The notes: a model not told the origin generated them from the letters alone. Shown: positions 32,741 through 41,958, counted from the stretch's first letter. The stretch: 64,000 nucleotides of DNA from Micromonospora sp. LH3U1 (GCF_028475105.1 NZ_CP116936.1:4711501-4775500), one strand, 5' to 3'. Numbers and translations: made by a program.

Positions 32741-34816
32741 ATGACCTACCGACTCGGCGTGGACGTGGGGGGAACGTTCACCGACATCCTGCTGATCGAC
32801 GAGGCGACCGGAGAGACATACCGGGCCAAGACCTCCTCCACGCCCGAGGACCAGTCCATCGGGGTGCTGCGTGGCATCGAGCGGGCCTGCGAGGCCGCCG
32901 GCGTGCCCATGTCGGAGATCACTGAGGTGTTCCACGGCACCACGGTCGCCACGAACGCGATCCTCGAGGGCAAGGGCGCCCGGGTTGGGCTGGTCACCAC
33001 CGACGGCTTCCGGCAGGTGCTCCAGATCGCCCGTTCCTTCGTGCCAGGTGGCCTGGCCGGCTGGATCATCTGGCCGAAGCCGGAGCCGCTGGCGGCGCTG
33101 GAGGACACCGTGGAGGTCGTCGGCAGGATCGGCGCCGACGGTGCGGTGGTGACCGAACTCGACGAGGCTGACGTCCGTACGAAGCTGCGCAAGCTCCGCG
33201 CGCAGGGCATCGAGGCGTTGAGCGTCAGCCTGATCAACTCCTACGCCAACCCGCAGCACGAGCGCCGGGTGGCCGAATTGTCCGCCGAGGAGCTTCCGGG
33301 CGTACCGGTGTCGCTGTCGTCTTCGGTGTTGCCGGAGCTTCGCGAGTACGAGCGGACCATCACCACCGTCGCGAACGCGGCCGTGCAGCCTCAGGTGGCG
33401 CGCTACGTGGCCAACCTTGAGGCGCAGCTGCGCGAGTCCGGGGTGGACGGCCGGCTGTGCATCCTGCGCAGCGACGGTGGTCTGGTCTCCGCAGCCGTCG
33501 CCGCGGACAACCCGGTGAACCTGCTGCTGTCCGGCCCTGCCGGCGGGGTTACCGGCGCGACCTGGGTGGCGGAGCAGGCCGGCTACCCGGACTTCCTGAC
33601 CTTCGACATGGGCGGCACCTCCACCGACGTCGCCCTGGTTCAGGGGCTCACGCCGCGGGTGGGTCGGGAGACCACGGTCGGGGACCTCAAGGTCCGCGCC
33701 ACCTCAGTCGACGTACGAACCGTGGGTGCCGGCGGCGGATCCATCGCCCACGTACCGCCGCTGACCCAGGCGCTCCGGGTAGGGCCGCAGTCGGCCGGTG
33801 CCGCACCCGGTCCGGCCGCGTACGCGGCGGGCGGTGAGCAGCCGACGGTGACCGACGCAAACGTGGTGCTCGGCTACCTGCCCACCGATCTGGCCGGTGG
33901 CGAGATCACGCTGGACCGTGCGGCGGCACGAGCGGCGGTGAAGTCGATCGCCGACGCCACCGGGCTGGAGTCGGTCGAGGCCGCCGCCGCGGGCATCATC
34001 GACATCGTCAACGAGAACATGTTCGGGGCGTTGCGGCTGGTGTCGGTGCAGCAGGGCTTCGACCCGCGCGACTACGCGCTGGTGGCCTTCGGTGGCGCCG
34101 GCCCGTTGCACGCCAACGCTCTCGGCAGACTGACCGGGGCCTGGCCGGTGATCATTCCGCCGTCGCCGGGAGTGCTGTGCGCCTACGGCGACGCGACGAC
34201 CAATCTGCGCGACGAGTCAGTGCGGACGTTGGTGCGCCGCTTCAACGAAATGACCGACGAAAGCCTTCGCGCGGTGCTCACCGAACTCGCGAGCAAGGCG
34301 TGCTCCACGCTCAGTGAGCAGGGCGTCCCCGAGGATGAGCAGCACGTCGTCTACTCCGCCGACCTGCGCTACCACGGACAGGGTTTCGAGATCCCGGTGG
34401 CAGTCGACATCGACGCCTTCGACGGGACCGGCGGTGGGCTCGCGGCCCTGCGGTCGGCGTTCGACGCCGATCACCAACGACTGTTCTCCTTCGTTCTCGA
34501 TGCCGAACACGAGCTGGTGACCGTCCGGGCCACCGCTCACGGTCCCCGGCCCCAGGTCGCCGCGCTCGCGCTGGAGCATGGTGACGCGGACCCGAGCCGC
34601 GCAATGCGGGCCCACCACCGCATCTGGGTCGAGGGCGCCGAAGTGGAAGCCGGCATCTACGACCGGGCCCTGCTGCGAGCGGGCAACGTCGTGCCCGGTC
34701 CGGCGATCATCACCGAGATGGACTCCACCACGCTCGTGCTGCCCGGGCACACGGCTGCGGTGCACCCGAGCGGCAGCCTCCTCATCCGCCCCGCCGACAC
34801 CCACCGGGAGAACTGA
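32741..34816 (+). CDS. hyuA: hydantoinase/oxoprolinase subunit A (HyuA-type)
   Basis: A 691-residue ASKHA-fold ATPase subunit. The first phosphate loop GVDVGGTFTDI is at residues 6-16, and the second signature TFDMGGTSTDV lies near residue 290. Family members (N-methylhydantoinase, 5-oxoprolinase, acetone and acetophenone carboxylases) use ATP to activate an amide or carbonyl. The partner HyuB follows after two bases. In this setting ATP-dependent ring opening of a cyclic amide or imide is plausible; carboxylation is the alternative. Confidence 0.92.
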   Translation: MTYRLGVDVGGTFTDILLIDEATGETYRAKTSSTPEDQSIGVLRGIERACEAAGVPMSEITEVFHGTTVATNAILEGKGARVGLVTTDGFRQVLQIARSFVPGGLAGWIIWPKPEPLAALEDTVEVVGRIGADGAVVTELDEADVRTKLRKLRAQGIEALSVSLINSYANPQHERRVAELSAEELPGVPVSLSSSVLPELREYERTITTVANAAVQPQVARYVANLEAQLRESGVDGRLCILRSDGGLVSAAVAADNPVNLLLSGPAGGVTGATWVAEQAGYPDFLTFDMGGTSTDVALVQGLTPRVGRETTVGDLKVRATSVDVRTVGAGGGSIAHVPPLTQALRVGPQSAGAAPGPAAYAAGGEQPTVTDANVVLGYLPTDLAGGEITLDRAAARAAVKSIADATGLESVEAAAAGIIDIVNENMFGALRLVSVQQGFDPRDYALVAFGGAGPLHANALGRLTGAWPVIIPPSPGVLCAYGDATTNLRDESVRTLVRRFNEMTDESLRAVLTELASKACSTLSEQGVPEDEQHVVYSADLRYHGQGFEIPVAVDIDAFDGTGGGLAALRSAFDADHQRLFSFVLDAEHELVTVRATAHGPRPQVAALALEHGDADPSRAMRAHHRIWVEGAEVEAGIYDRALLRAGNVVPGPAIITEMDSTTLVLPGHTAAVHPSGSLLIRPADTHREN

Positions 34817-34818
34817 CC

Positions 34819-36690
34819 ATGGCACGCCTCATCGAGACCGCTACCGGACCGCTTCGCTCCGTGGATGTCGACCTGGTCACCATCGACCTGATCGAGAACG
34901 GGCTGCGCAACGCCCGCTACGAGATGGACGAGGTGCTCTTCCGGACCGCGCTGTCGCCGGGGATCCGTGAACAGCACGACGAGTTTCCGCTGATCGCCAA
35001 CCCTGACGGCAAAATGATGGTGGGACAGTTCGGGCTGTCCATCCCCGACTTCTTGGAGAACTTCGACGGCGACATCGAGGAGGGCGACGTCCTGCTGACG
35101 TCGGACCCCTACTCCTGCGGTGCGGCGATCAGCCACGCGAACGACTGGCTCGTGGTGCTGCCCATCTTCTTCGAGGGCCGCATCGTGGGCTGGGCGGCGA
35201 TGTTCGGGCACATGTCCGACGTCGGCGGCAGGACACCGGCGTCGATGCCGACCGATGCCCGCACCATCTTCGAGGAGGGCGTGGTGATCCCGCCCTTCAA
35301 GCTGTACAGGAAGGGCGTGCTCGCCGAGGACGCCCTGCGGATCATCCTCAACCAGGTGCGGAAGCCCGACTGGAACCGCGCCGACCTCAACGGCATCGTC
35401 GCGGCGTGCCGAACCGCTTCCCGTCGGGTCCAGGAGATGTGCGCCCGGTTCGGGGTGGACACCTACAACTCCGCGCTCGACCAGCTCCTGGACCGCAACT
35501 ACCGGGCGATGAAGGTCCTGCTCGGAGCGGTCTTCAAGGAGGGCGAGACGCTGTCGTTCACCGACTACATCTGCGACGACGGCCTCGGCTACGGCCCCTA
35601 CGAGCTCAAGCTCAGCCTGACCCGTACCGGTGACAAGGTGCTGCTGGACTTCACCGGCAGCAGCCCGCAGGCGCAGGGTCCGATCAACTACTACATCAAC
35701 GAGAACCTCGTCCGGATGTTCTTCGGCATCTACATGATCACCGTCGCCGACCCGCAGATCCTCTGGAACGACGGCTTCTACCCGCTGGTCGACGTCACGA
35801 TCCCCGACGATTCGTTCTGGAAGCCCAAGTACCCCGCCGCCCTCAACGCGCGTAACCACGGCATCGGTCGCGTCTTCGACCTGTTCGGCGGCCTGCTCGG
35901 TCAGACGAACCCCGGGCTGCTCAACGCCGCCGGCTTCTCGTCATCACCGCACTTCATGTATTCGGGCACCTACGGGCCGGGTGAGCGCAAGGGCGAGTGG
36001 TTCCAGCTGTACTCGATCGGATTCGGCGGGATTCCCGGCCGGCCGGTGGGCGACGGCCCGGACGGCCACTCGCTGTGGCCGTCGTTCGTCAACATCCCGT
36101 GCGAGTACCTGGAGTCCTACTACCCGCTGCGGATCGAACGCTGGGAGACCATCGCGGACACCGGTGGCGCCGGGCTCCATCGCGGCGGGAACGGCGTCGA
36201 CGTGGCCTACCGGTTCCTGGAGGCCGGCACGATCGCGATCCACGACGACCGCTGGCTCACCTATCCGTGGGGGGTCAACGGTGGCGAGCCCGGTGCGCGC
36301 GGCCGCAAGTGGCTCGAACGCGCCGACGGCGGCACCGAGATCCTGGGCAGCAAGGTGCACGACGTGCCCGTAGCTCCCGGGGACGTGCTGCACTTCGTCA
36401 CCTGGGGTGGCGGCGGGTGGGGTGACCCGCTCGCCCGCGACCCGGAACTCGTCGGCCTCGAGGTCCGCCGGGGCCTGGTCAGCCCCACGGGGGCCCGCCG
36501 CTTCGGCGTGATCTGCGACGAGGCCGGCACCGTCGACGTCGCGGCCACCGAGGAGGTACGGGCCGAGCTGCGCCACGGACGTCCGGACCCACTGCCCACG
36601 TTCGACATGGGACCGCCGATGGAGACCATCCTGGACCGGTGCCTGGAGGAGACCGGTCTTCCTGCTCCTCGGCCGCCTGTCGCCCGATGA
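34819..36690 (+). CDS. hyuB: hydantoinase/oxoprolinase subunit B (HyuB-type)
   Basis: A 623-residue HyuB subunit. Recognisable blocks are the N-terminal RNARYEMDEVLFRTALSPGI, the DPYSCGAAISHANDWLVVLP metal-site region, GHMSDVGG and the C-terminal GGNG and GGGGWGDPL glycine-rich segments. It forms the catalytic complex with HyuA. Its stop overlaps the isochorismatase-type gene as ATGA. The family length (500-700) fits. Confidence 0.92.
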   Translation: MARLIETATGPLRSVDVDLVTIDLIENGLRNARYEMDEVLFRTALSPGIREQHDEFPLIANPDGKMMVGQFGLSIPDFLENFDGDIEEGDVLLTSDPYSCGAAISHANDWLVVLPIFFEGRIVGWAAMFGHMSDVGGRTPASMPTDARTIFEEGVVIPPFKLYRKGVLAEDALRIILNQVRKPDWNRADLNGIVAACRTASRRVQEMCARFGVDTYNSALDQLLDRNYRAMKVLLGAVFKEGETLSFTDYICDDGLGYGPYELKLSLTRTGDKVLLDFTGSSPQAQGPINYYINENLVRMFFGIYMITVADPQILWNDGFYPLVDVTIPDDSFWKPKYPAALNARNHGIGRVFDLFGGLLGQTNPGLLNAAGFSSSPHFMYSGTYGPGERKGEWFQLYSIGFGGIPGRPVGDGPDGHSLWPSFVNIPCEYLESYYPLRIERWETIADTGGAGLHRGGNGVDVAYRFLEAGTIAIHDDRWLTYPWGVNGGEPGARGRKWLERADGGTEILGSKVHDVPVAPGDVLHFVTWGGGGWGDPLARDPELVGLEVRRGLVSPTGARRFGVICDEAGTVDVAATEEVRAELRHGRPDPLPTFDMGPPMETILDRCLEETGLPAPRPPVAR

Positions 36691-37313
36691 GCCCTCTGCC
36701 CGACAGCAGCGACGACGGATTCGGGGGCGCACTCCTGCCCGGCGCCCGTCCCGCGGTGCTCGTCATCGATATGATGCGGGCCTACTTCGACCCGGCCAGC
36801 CCACTGTGCCTGCCGTCCGCGGACTGCCTGCGGTCGGCTGGCCGGGTCATCGCCGCAGCCCGCGACCACCGGCTTCCCGTGCTGCACACCCGCGTCGCGT
36901 ACGGGCCCGGCGGTGTCGACGGAGGCCTGTTCGTCCGGAAGGTCACCGCCCTTCGGCAGCTCTTCTCCGGCGGTGGCGCGATGGGTGAGCTGATGCCGCA
37001 GGTCTCCCCCGCCGAGGATGAACTGGTGCTGGTCAAGCAGTACGCCAGCGCCTTCTTCGGCACGTCGCTGGCCTCAACCCTGCGGGCGGAGCGCATCGAC
37101 ACCGTCGTGCTGGTCGGCGTGAGCACGAGCGGTTGTGTCCGTGCCACGGCGGTGGACGCGATCCAGCACGGTCTCGTCCCGCTGGTGGTTTCCGAAGCGG
37201 TGGCGGACCGCGCCACCGGCCCGCACGAGGCGAGCCTGTATGACTTGCAAGCCAAGTACGCCGAGGTGATCAGCGAGGCCAGGGCCGTCGCGTACCTGTC
37301 GGAGGAGCGATGA
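36687..37313 (+). CDS. isochorismatase-family amidohydrolase (N-carbamoylsarcosine/maleamate amidase type)
   Basis: A 208-residue cysteine hydrolase. The triad is visible as Asp in LVIDMMRAYF, Lys in VLVKQYASAFFGT and Cys in GVSTSGCVRAT. The KxYxSAFFGT and TSGCVRATA signatures match N-carbamoylsarcosine and maleamate amidohydrolases better than isochorismatase itself. It should release ammonia or carbamate from the ring-opened product of HyuAB. The ATG overlaps the HyuB stop (ATGA) and its own stop overlaps the next gene (ATGA). A paralogue with the same triad is at 54926-55609. Confidence 0.88.
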   Translation: MSPLPDSSDDGFGGALLPGARPAVLVIDMMRAYFDPASPLCLPSADCLRSAGRVIAAARDHRLPVLHTRVAYGPGGVDGGLFVRKVTALRQLFSGGGAMGELMPQVSPAEDELVLVKQYASAFFGTSLASTLRAERIDTVVLVGVSTSGCVRATAVDAIQHGLVPLVVSEAVADRATGPHEASLYDLQAKYAEVISEARAVAYLSEER

Positions 37314-38209
37314 CAGTCATGGTCGACATCGTCGAGGTCTCGCCCCGCGACGGCCTGCAGAACGAGGCGACGCTACTCACCACCGCCGACAAGGTAGAGC
37401 TCGTCGAGCGGGCGGTACGCGCGGGAGCCCGGCGAGTGGAGGTGACCAGCTTCGTCAACCCCGCCCGTGTTCCGCAGATGGCGGACGCGGACGAGCTGAT
37501 GGCCGCGCTCCCCCGCCACGACGGCGTCCGATACGCGGGCCTGGTGATGAACCGCCGCGGCGTGGATCGAGCTCTGGCCGCGGGCGTCGACGAGATCAAC
37601 GTCGTCGTCGTGGCCACGGACACCTTCTGCGGCCGCAACCAGGGCATGACCACCGCCCAAGCCTGTGACGCGGCCGCAGTACTGGTGCAGGCGGCTCGCG
37701 AGGCAGGGGTGTTCACGACGGTGACGGTGGGTGCCTCGTTCGGATGCCCGTTCGAAGGCGAGGTCCCGCCGAACCGGCTGCGGGAGGTACTCACCCGGGT
37801 GCGGGATGCAGGTCCGGACGAACTGGCCCTCGCCGACACCATCGGAGTGGCCGTACCCTCCGACGTCACCGAACGGCTGACGCTCGCCCGGGAGATCACG
37901 CAATCCCGGACACCGCTACGGCTGCACCTGCACGACACCCGACACACCGGCGTGGCCAACGCGGTCGCGGCAGTCCAAGCGGGTGTCACCACCCTCGACG
38001 CCAGCATCGGCGGAACAGGCGGTTGCCCGTTCGCACCGGCGGCGACCGGAAACGTCGCCACCGAGGATCTCGTCTACCTCTTCGACCGCTTGGGGCGGCC
38101 CACCGGCCTGAATTTGGAGGAACTCACCTCGGCCGTCTCCTGGCTGGAACGGAGACTCGGCAAGCAACTCCCCGGCGCTCTGCTCCGGGCCGGCGGTTTT
38201 CCCGCCTGA
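37310..38209 (+). CDS. hydroxymethylglutaryl-CoA lyase-like protein
   Basis: A 299-residue member of the HMGL/aldolase class. The N-terminal VSPRDGLQNE, metal ligands in LHLHDTRHTG and the catalytic Cys loop GGTGGCPFAP are typical of HMG-CoA lyases. It probably cleaves a 3-hydroxy-3-alkyl-glutaryl-type CoA ester, so the operon feeds acetyl-CoA or a 3-keto acid into central metabolism. Last gene of the operon, followed 35 bases on by a strong hairpin. Confidence 0.88.
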   Translation: MTVMVDIVEVSPRDGLQNEATLLTTADKVELVERAVRAGARRVEVTSFVNPARVPQMADADELMAALPRHDGVRYAGLVMNRRGVDRALAAGVDEINVVVVATDTFCGRNQGMTTAQACDAAAVLVQAAREAGVFTTVTVGASFGCPFEGEVPPNRLREVLTRVRDAGPDELALADTIGVAVPSDVTERLTLAREITQSRTPLRLHLHDTRHTGVANAVAAVQAGVTTLDASIGGTGGCPFAPAATGNVATEDLVYLFDRLGRPTGLNLEELTSAVSWLERRLGKQLPGALLRAGGFPA

Positions 38210-38244
38210 GCCCGACCCGGACGCTGGACCAGCTGTTGCACGCA

Positions 38245-38282
38245 CGGCAGTGTGCCCCACCAGGTGGTAGGGCGCACTGCCG
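38245..38282 (+). terminator. terminator of the caiB-hyuAB operon
   Basis: CGGCAGTGTGCCC pairs with GGGCGCACTGCCG (13 bp with one G-T), extended by three more pairs beyond one mismatch, with a four-base loop. Confidence 0.7.
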
Positions 38283-38290
38283 GCGACGAT

Positions 38291-38480
38291 CTACCGGTTG
38301 CCGCCCTGGTCGTGTGGGACGGTGACGGTGACGGTGCAGCCGACCGGCCGTCCGACCTCGTCGTGGCCGGTGTACGTGAGGTGGTACACCCGGTCCCCCG
38401 CGTTGCCGGCTCGTTCGCGGAGGTCGTACGTCGTCTTGCCGAAGGCGAACGTCCGGATGCCGCCTACCACCCGAGCCCAG
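38291..38480 (-). pseudogene. C-terminal fragment of a secreted-type protein
   Basis: Leftward translation gives a beta-strand-rich tail (RVYHLTYTGHDEVGRPVG, then CTVTVTVPHD) ending at a TAG, as found at the C termini of secreted actinomycete enzymes with Ig-like domains. No intact upstream part is present; the rest of the 38210-38558 gap holds nothing else I can support. Confidence 0.4.
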
Positions 38481-38558
38481 GGGTGGCAGCAGAGGGCGCG
38501 CCCGATGGCTCCGCGTCCGGATCGTCTCGGTGCCCCGCAGCCTGATCCTGATCCGGGC

Positions 38559-38963
38559 CTATGCCTGACCGACGGCCTGAGCGATGGCGAGGGTGTGCTG
38601 GTACTCGCGCCAGTGGGCCAGTTTGCCGTCCCGGGTCCGCAGCACCCCGATGAACGGCGCCGAGGCGGTTGCCCCGGTCGCTGTGTGAGTGCCGACGAGT
38701 TCGTACTCGACCACCATTACCTCGGGGTCAGTGGTCTCGTGTACGACCACGTTGCGGCAGTCGTCGAATCGGACCGGGAACACCGCCCGACTCCCCTGCG
38801 TGTACTCGAGCACCCGCTGCTTCCCCTCGATACGCGTAGGGCGGTCGGGCGCGGCGAACGGTGTCTCGATCACCACGTCGTCGGCGAGCAGATCGGCCTC
38901 GTAGGTGGGCTGGTTCGCGAGCCACTGGGCCCGCATGCTGTCGAAGATCGCTCTTGGTGTCAC
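38559..38963 (-). CDS. SnoaL-like / NTF2-fold protein
   Basis: A 134-residue NTF2-fold protein with the pattern of SnoaL-like polyketide-cyclase or ketosteroid-isomerase relatives (IFDSMRAQWLANQP, then DVVIETPFAAPDRP; VVVEYELVGTHTATG; FIGVLRTRDGKLAHWREYQ). GTG 38963 follows GGGGGG. It diverges from a TetR gene, and two TGAGTNNNNACTCA-like sites lie between, so it is probably the TetR target. The substrate is unknown. Confidence 0.85.
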   Translation of the reverse strand: MTPRAIFDSMRAQWLANQPTYEADLLADDVVIETPFAAPDRPTRIEGKQRVLEYTQGSRAVFPVRFDDCRNVVVHETTDPEVMVVEYELVGTHTATGATASAPFIGVLRTRDGKLAHWREYQHTLAIAQAVGQA

Positions 38964-38980
38964 GGTCGCCCCCCTGATAA

Positions 38981-38994
38981 TGAGTCAGCACTCG
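38981..38994. promoter_or_regulatory. TetR operator candidate 1
   Basis: TGAGTCAGCACTCG matches TGAGT-N4-ACTCA except at the last position; it sits 17 bases upstream of the SnoaL-like start. Confidence 0.5.
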
Positions 38995-39011
38995 ACTTGT
39001 CCCGAGAATAG

Positions 39012-39025
39012 TGAGTGGAGACTCA
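39012..39025. promoter_or_regulatory. TetR operator candidate 2
   Basis: TGAGTGGAGACTCA has perfect five-base inverted arms and overlaps the translation initiation region of the tetR gene, suiting autorepression. Confidence 0.55.
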
Positions 39026-39027
39026 TT

Positions 39028-39564
39028 TTGGTAGAGGGCCCGCCGCTGCGCGCCGACGCGCAGCGCAACCGAGCACGCATCCTGGACGCTGCCGAGGCCG
39101 TCTTCGCCGAGTTCGGCCCCCGAGCCTCCACCGAGGAGGTGGCCCGGCGGGCCGGCGTCGCCATCGGCACGGTCTTCCGCCACTTCCCCACCAAGGACGA
39201 CTTGCTCGCCGCGATCATGAAGCGACTGCTGACACAGCTCGTCGAGGAGGCCGGACAGCGAGACCTGTTCGCCTTCTTCACCCACATGGTGGCGCAGGCC
39301 GCGGCGAAGAAGACCGTCGCCGACCTGCTTGCCGGGTCCGGGGTGAACATCAGGCTGCCCGACGCGGTCGGCCACCTGGAGGAGGCGGTGGGTCGGCTGC
39401 TGGATCAGGCCCGAGCCGCCGGAGCCGTCGCGGCCCCGGTACGGCTAGCCGAAGTGATGGCGCTCCTTGCCAGCGTTTGCCAAGGGGCCTTGCACGGTGG
39501 ATGGGACGAGCAACTGCAGGCCCGTACGCTCGCGGTCATCTTCGCTGGCCTGAAACGCAACTGA
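39028..39564 (+). CDS. TetR-family transcriptional regulator
   Basis: A 178-residue regulator with the TetR helix-turn-helix (RILDAAEAVFAEFG, then ASTEEVARRAGVAIGTVFRH and FPTKDDLL). TTG 39028 is chosen because GTGGAG lies about nine bases upstream and the DNA-binding domain then starts near residue 10; further upstream the frame overlaps the divergent gene's promoter. The C-terminal domain is small. It probably represses itself and the SnoaL-like gene. Confidence 0.85.
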   Translation: MVEGPPLRADAQRNRARILDAAEAVFAEFGPRASTEEVARRAGVAIGTVFRHFPTKDDLLAAIMKRLLTQLVEEAGQRDLFAFFTHMVAQAAAKKTVADLLAGSGVNIRLPDAVGHLEEAVGRLLDQARAAGAVAAPVRLAEVMALLASVCQGALHGGWDEQLQARTLAVIFAGLKRN

Positions 39565-39725
39565 CCGCCAGCCTGATGGATCTGACCGCAGCGGCCCGTG
39601 GGCCTGCCCCTCAGCTGACCTCGGCGCCGGGTCGGCGGCGGCCCTCTATTGCTACTCATCGATTCGTGGTAGAAATCTTTCGCACTGCCCGTTCCCAGGC
39701 AATAATTTCTTCAGACGGAGGCAAC

Positions 39726-40985
39726 GTGAGAGTCACTGCCGGGTGGCTGGCGAGTCTCACCGCTGCCGCAGTAATCGTGGCGCCCGCCGAGTCGATTGCT
39801 GTGGCCGCGACACCCACACAAGCATCGACTGCAGTGACGCCGCTGGCCACCGGCCCGCAACCCGGCACCTTCACCGGCCGGGGATTCGACACCTGCGCCG
39901 CTCCGTCACAGACCACGATGAACGCGTGGCGGGCCAGTTCGCCCTACGGCGCGGTCGGCATCTACATCAGCGGGGCGAGCCGCTCCTGTTCCCAGCCCAA
40001 CCTCACCGCAAGCTGGGTGGCCAACCAGACCAGCAACGGATGGCGGCTGCTCCCCATCGAACTGGGTTACCAGGCACCGTGCGGCACCCGCACGCCGAAG
40101 ATGTCCGCCGATCCCACCACCGCCCGGTCGCAAGGCGTCTCCGCGGCCAACAGCGCCGCGAATGCCGCCCAGGCACTGGGCATCGGCACTACGAGCACCA
40201 TCTACAACGACATCGAGCAGTACCCGTCGAACGCGTCGTGCCGGGCCGCCGTGCTGTCGTTCCTGTCCGCTTGGACCGAGCAGTTGCACGTACGGGGCTA
40301 CCTCGCCGGCATGTACTCCAGCGGTTCGTCCGGCATCAAGGACGCCTGCGAGGCATACGACAACCCGAGCTACACGCGACTCGACCAGATCTGGATCGCC
40401 TGGTGGAACGGGGTGGCTGACACGGACGCCGGAAGTTACTGCGCCGATGCCTACTACGCGAACCAGCAGCGCGTGCACCAGTACGCCGGGGAGGTCACCG
40501 AGACGTGGGGTGGCGTCACGATGAAGATCGACCGCAACTACCTCGACGTGAGGGTTACGCAGACCCCGCCGCAGCAGTGGACCACGACCATCGACAACAG
40601 CGCCTCGGGCGGGTTCACCGCGAGCACTGCATGGGGCACGTCGGCCTACTCCGGCCAACGGTTCGGCACCGACTACCGGTTTACCAGTCCGGTGTCGTCC
40701 AGCGACGTCGCCTGGTTCCGGTCGACCATCCCGGCGACCGGAAGCTATGAGATCTCAGTTTGGTACCCGGCCGACGCGGGCTACAACAACCAGACGCCAT
40801 ACCTTGTGGAGACCACCACAGGCAGCAGGTCCGTCTCCGTCAATCAGCGGGTCAACGGCGGTAGGTGGGTCTCGATCGGCGTGTTCACCCTGGCTGCGGG
40901 CACGGGCAACAAGGTCGGCGTGAGTCGCTGGACCAGCGGCACCGGACTCGTGGTCGCCGACGCGGTGCGGATCACCCGGGTCTGA
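39726..40985 (+). CDS. secreted DUF1906-type glycoside-hydrolase-like protein with golvesin-like C-terminal domain
   Basis: A 419-residue secreted protein. GTG 39726 follows GGAGG by five bases and opens a signal peptide (VRVTAGWLASLTAAAVIVAP). Residues about 50-275 match the DUF1906/Rv2525c-like TIM-barrel family: GFDTCAAPS, VGIYISG, LLPIELGYQAPC, TIYNDIEQYP, WIAWWNG, MKIDRNYLD. The Asp/Glu in YNDIE are candidate catalytic residues. The C-terminal ~130 residues (WTTTIDNSASGGF onward) resemble the golvesin/CBM-like beta domain. A cell-wall glycan target is inferred. No obvious operon partner. Confidence 0.85.
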   Translation: MRVTAGWLASLTAAAVIVAPAESIAVAATPTQASTAVTPLATGPQPGTFTGRGFDTCAAPSQTTMNAWRASSPYGAVGIYISGASRSCSQPNLTASWVANQTSNGWRLLPIELGYQAPCGTRTPKMSADPTTARSQGVSAANSAANAAQALGIGTTSTIYNDIEQYPSNASCRAAVLSFLSAWTEQLHVRGYLAGMYSSGSSGIKDACEAYDNPSYTRLDQIWIAWWNGVADTDAGSYCADAYYANQQRVHQYAGEVTETWGGVTMKIDRNYLDVRVTQTPPQQWTTTIDNSASGGFTASTAWGTSAYSGQRFGTDYRFTSPVSSSDVAWFRSTIPATGSYEISVWYPADAGYNNQTPYLVETTTGSRSVSVNQRVNGGRWVSIGVFTLAAGTGNKVGVSRWTSGTGLVVADAVRITRV

Positions 40986-40990
40986 ACCCC

Positions 40991-41004
40991 CTCGCTGCAG
41001 CGAG
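40991..41004. terminator. short palindrome after the DUF1906 gene
   Basis: CTCGCTGCAGCGAG is a perfect 14-base palindrome five bases past the stop and between convergent genes; a weak terminator at best. Confidence 0.3.
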
Positions 41005-41064
41005 AATTGGCCACTTCGGACGGCACCGGGAGGTCAAGCGCTCGCTACTTGGCCCCCTAGGATT

Positions 41065-41958
41065 TCACTCCTTCGTGGCGTCCATGAGGGCGTCGATCAG
41101 CGCGCCCAGTGCGGGCTGCGACGGCGAGATCTCCCGGACCGCAGCGCAGATCGTCCTGATCGGCTCCGGGCGACGGACCCGGCGGATGGTAACGCCAGGA
41201 TGGCGGGTACCCAGTCCCAGTCGAGGGATGAGGCTGACGCCGAGGCCAGCCGCGACGAATCCCTGAGCCGTGGCGTAGTCCTCCGACTTCGCCACGATGT
41301 CCGGGCTGAAGCCCGCTGCGGCGCAGGCGTCGATGATGGGCTCCAGGCAGGGGCCGGGGGGTTCACTACCGACCCAGGGTTCGCTGGCGAGGTCGGCCAG
41401 GTCGATCACCCGTTGCGCGGCGAGCGGGTGTCCGGTGGGCAGCACGGCCTGGTACGCGTCGTCGAGCAGGTGCACCACCTGGATGCCCTGGTGGCTTTCG
41501 TCGCTTGGCCGGCGGACGACAATGGCCAGGTCGGCGCTGCCCTGCTCCACGTTTCGCAGCAGATCATCAGGATCGGTCACCTTGGCATCGATCGTCACGC
41601 CGGGGTGCTCGCGCCGGACTCGGGCGAGGGCGGGTGCCAGCAGGGTTGGGCCGACCGAGGCGAAGTAGTGGATCGTCAGCCGGCCCGTACGCCCCGCGCG
41701 CAGGTCGGCCAACGCGGTCTCGGCCTCGGCGACATGCTGACTGATGATCGCCGCGTGCCTGCTGAGCAGTCGGCCCGCCGCCGTGGGCTGGACACCTCGG
41801 CCGACCCTTTCGAGCAGCGCGATCCCGGCCTCCTTTTCCAGCACTGCCACCTGCTGGCTGACGGCGGAGGGGGTGTAGCCGAGGTGCGCCGCCGCCGCGG
41901 TCACCGACCCGCTGGTGACCACCGCCCGCAGCACCTGCATACGCCTCACATCAATCAT
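41065..41958 (-). CDS. LysR-family transcriptional regulator
   Basis: A 297-residue LysR protein: winged helix at the N terminus (RMQVLRAVVTSGSVTAAAAH, then LGYTPSAVSQQVAVLEKE) and a periplasmic-binding-protein-like effector domain. ATG 41958 starts the conserved MIDVRRMQVL; an ATG at 41979 is possible but no ribosome site supports it. It diverges from an EamA transporter gene across about 90 bases, the classic LysR arrangement, so it probably activates that exporter. Confidence 0.9.
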   Translation of the reverse strand: MIDVRRMQVLRAVVTSGSVTAAAAHLGYTPSAVSQQVAVLEKEAGIALLERVGRGVQPTAAGRLLSRHAAIISQHVAEAETALADLRAGRTGRLTIHYFASVGPTLLAPALARVRREHPGVTIDAKVTDPDDLLRNVEQGSADLAIVVRRPSDESHQGIQVVHLLDDAYQAVLPTGHPLAAQRVIDLADLASEPWVGSEPPGPCLEPIIDACAAAGFSPDIVAKSEDYATAQGFVAAGLGVSLIPRLGLGTRHPGVTIRRVRRPEPIRTICAAVREISPSQPALGALIDALMDATKE

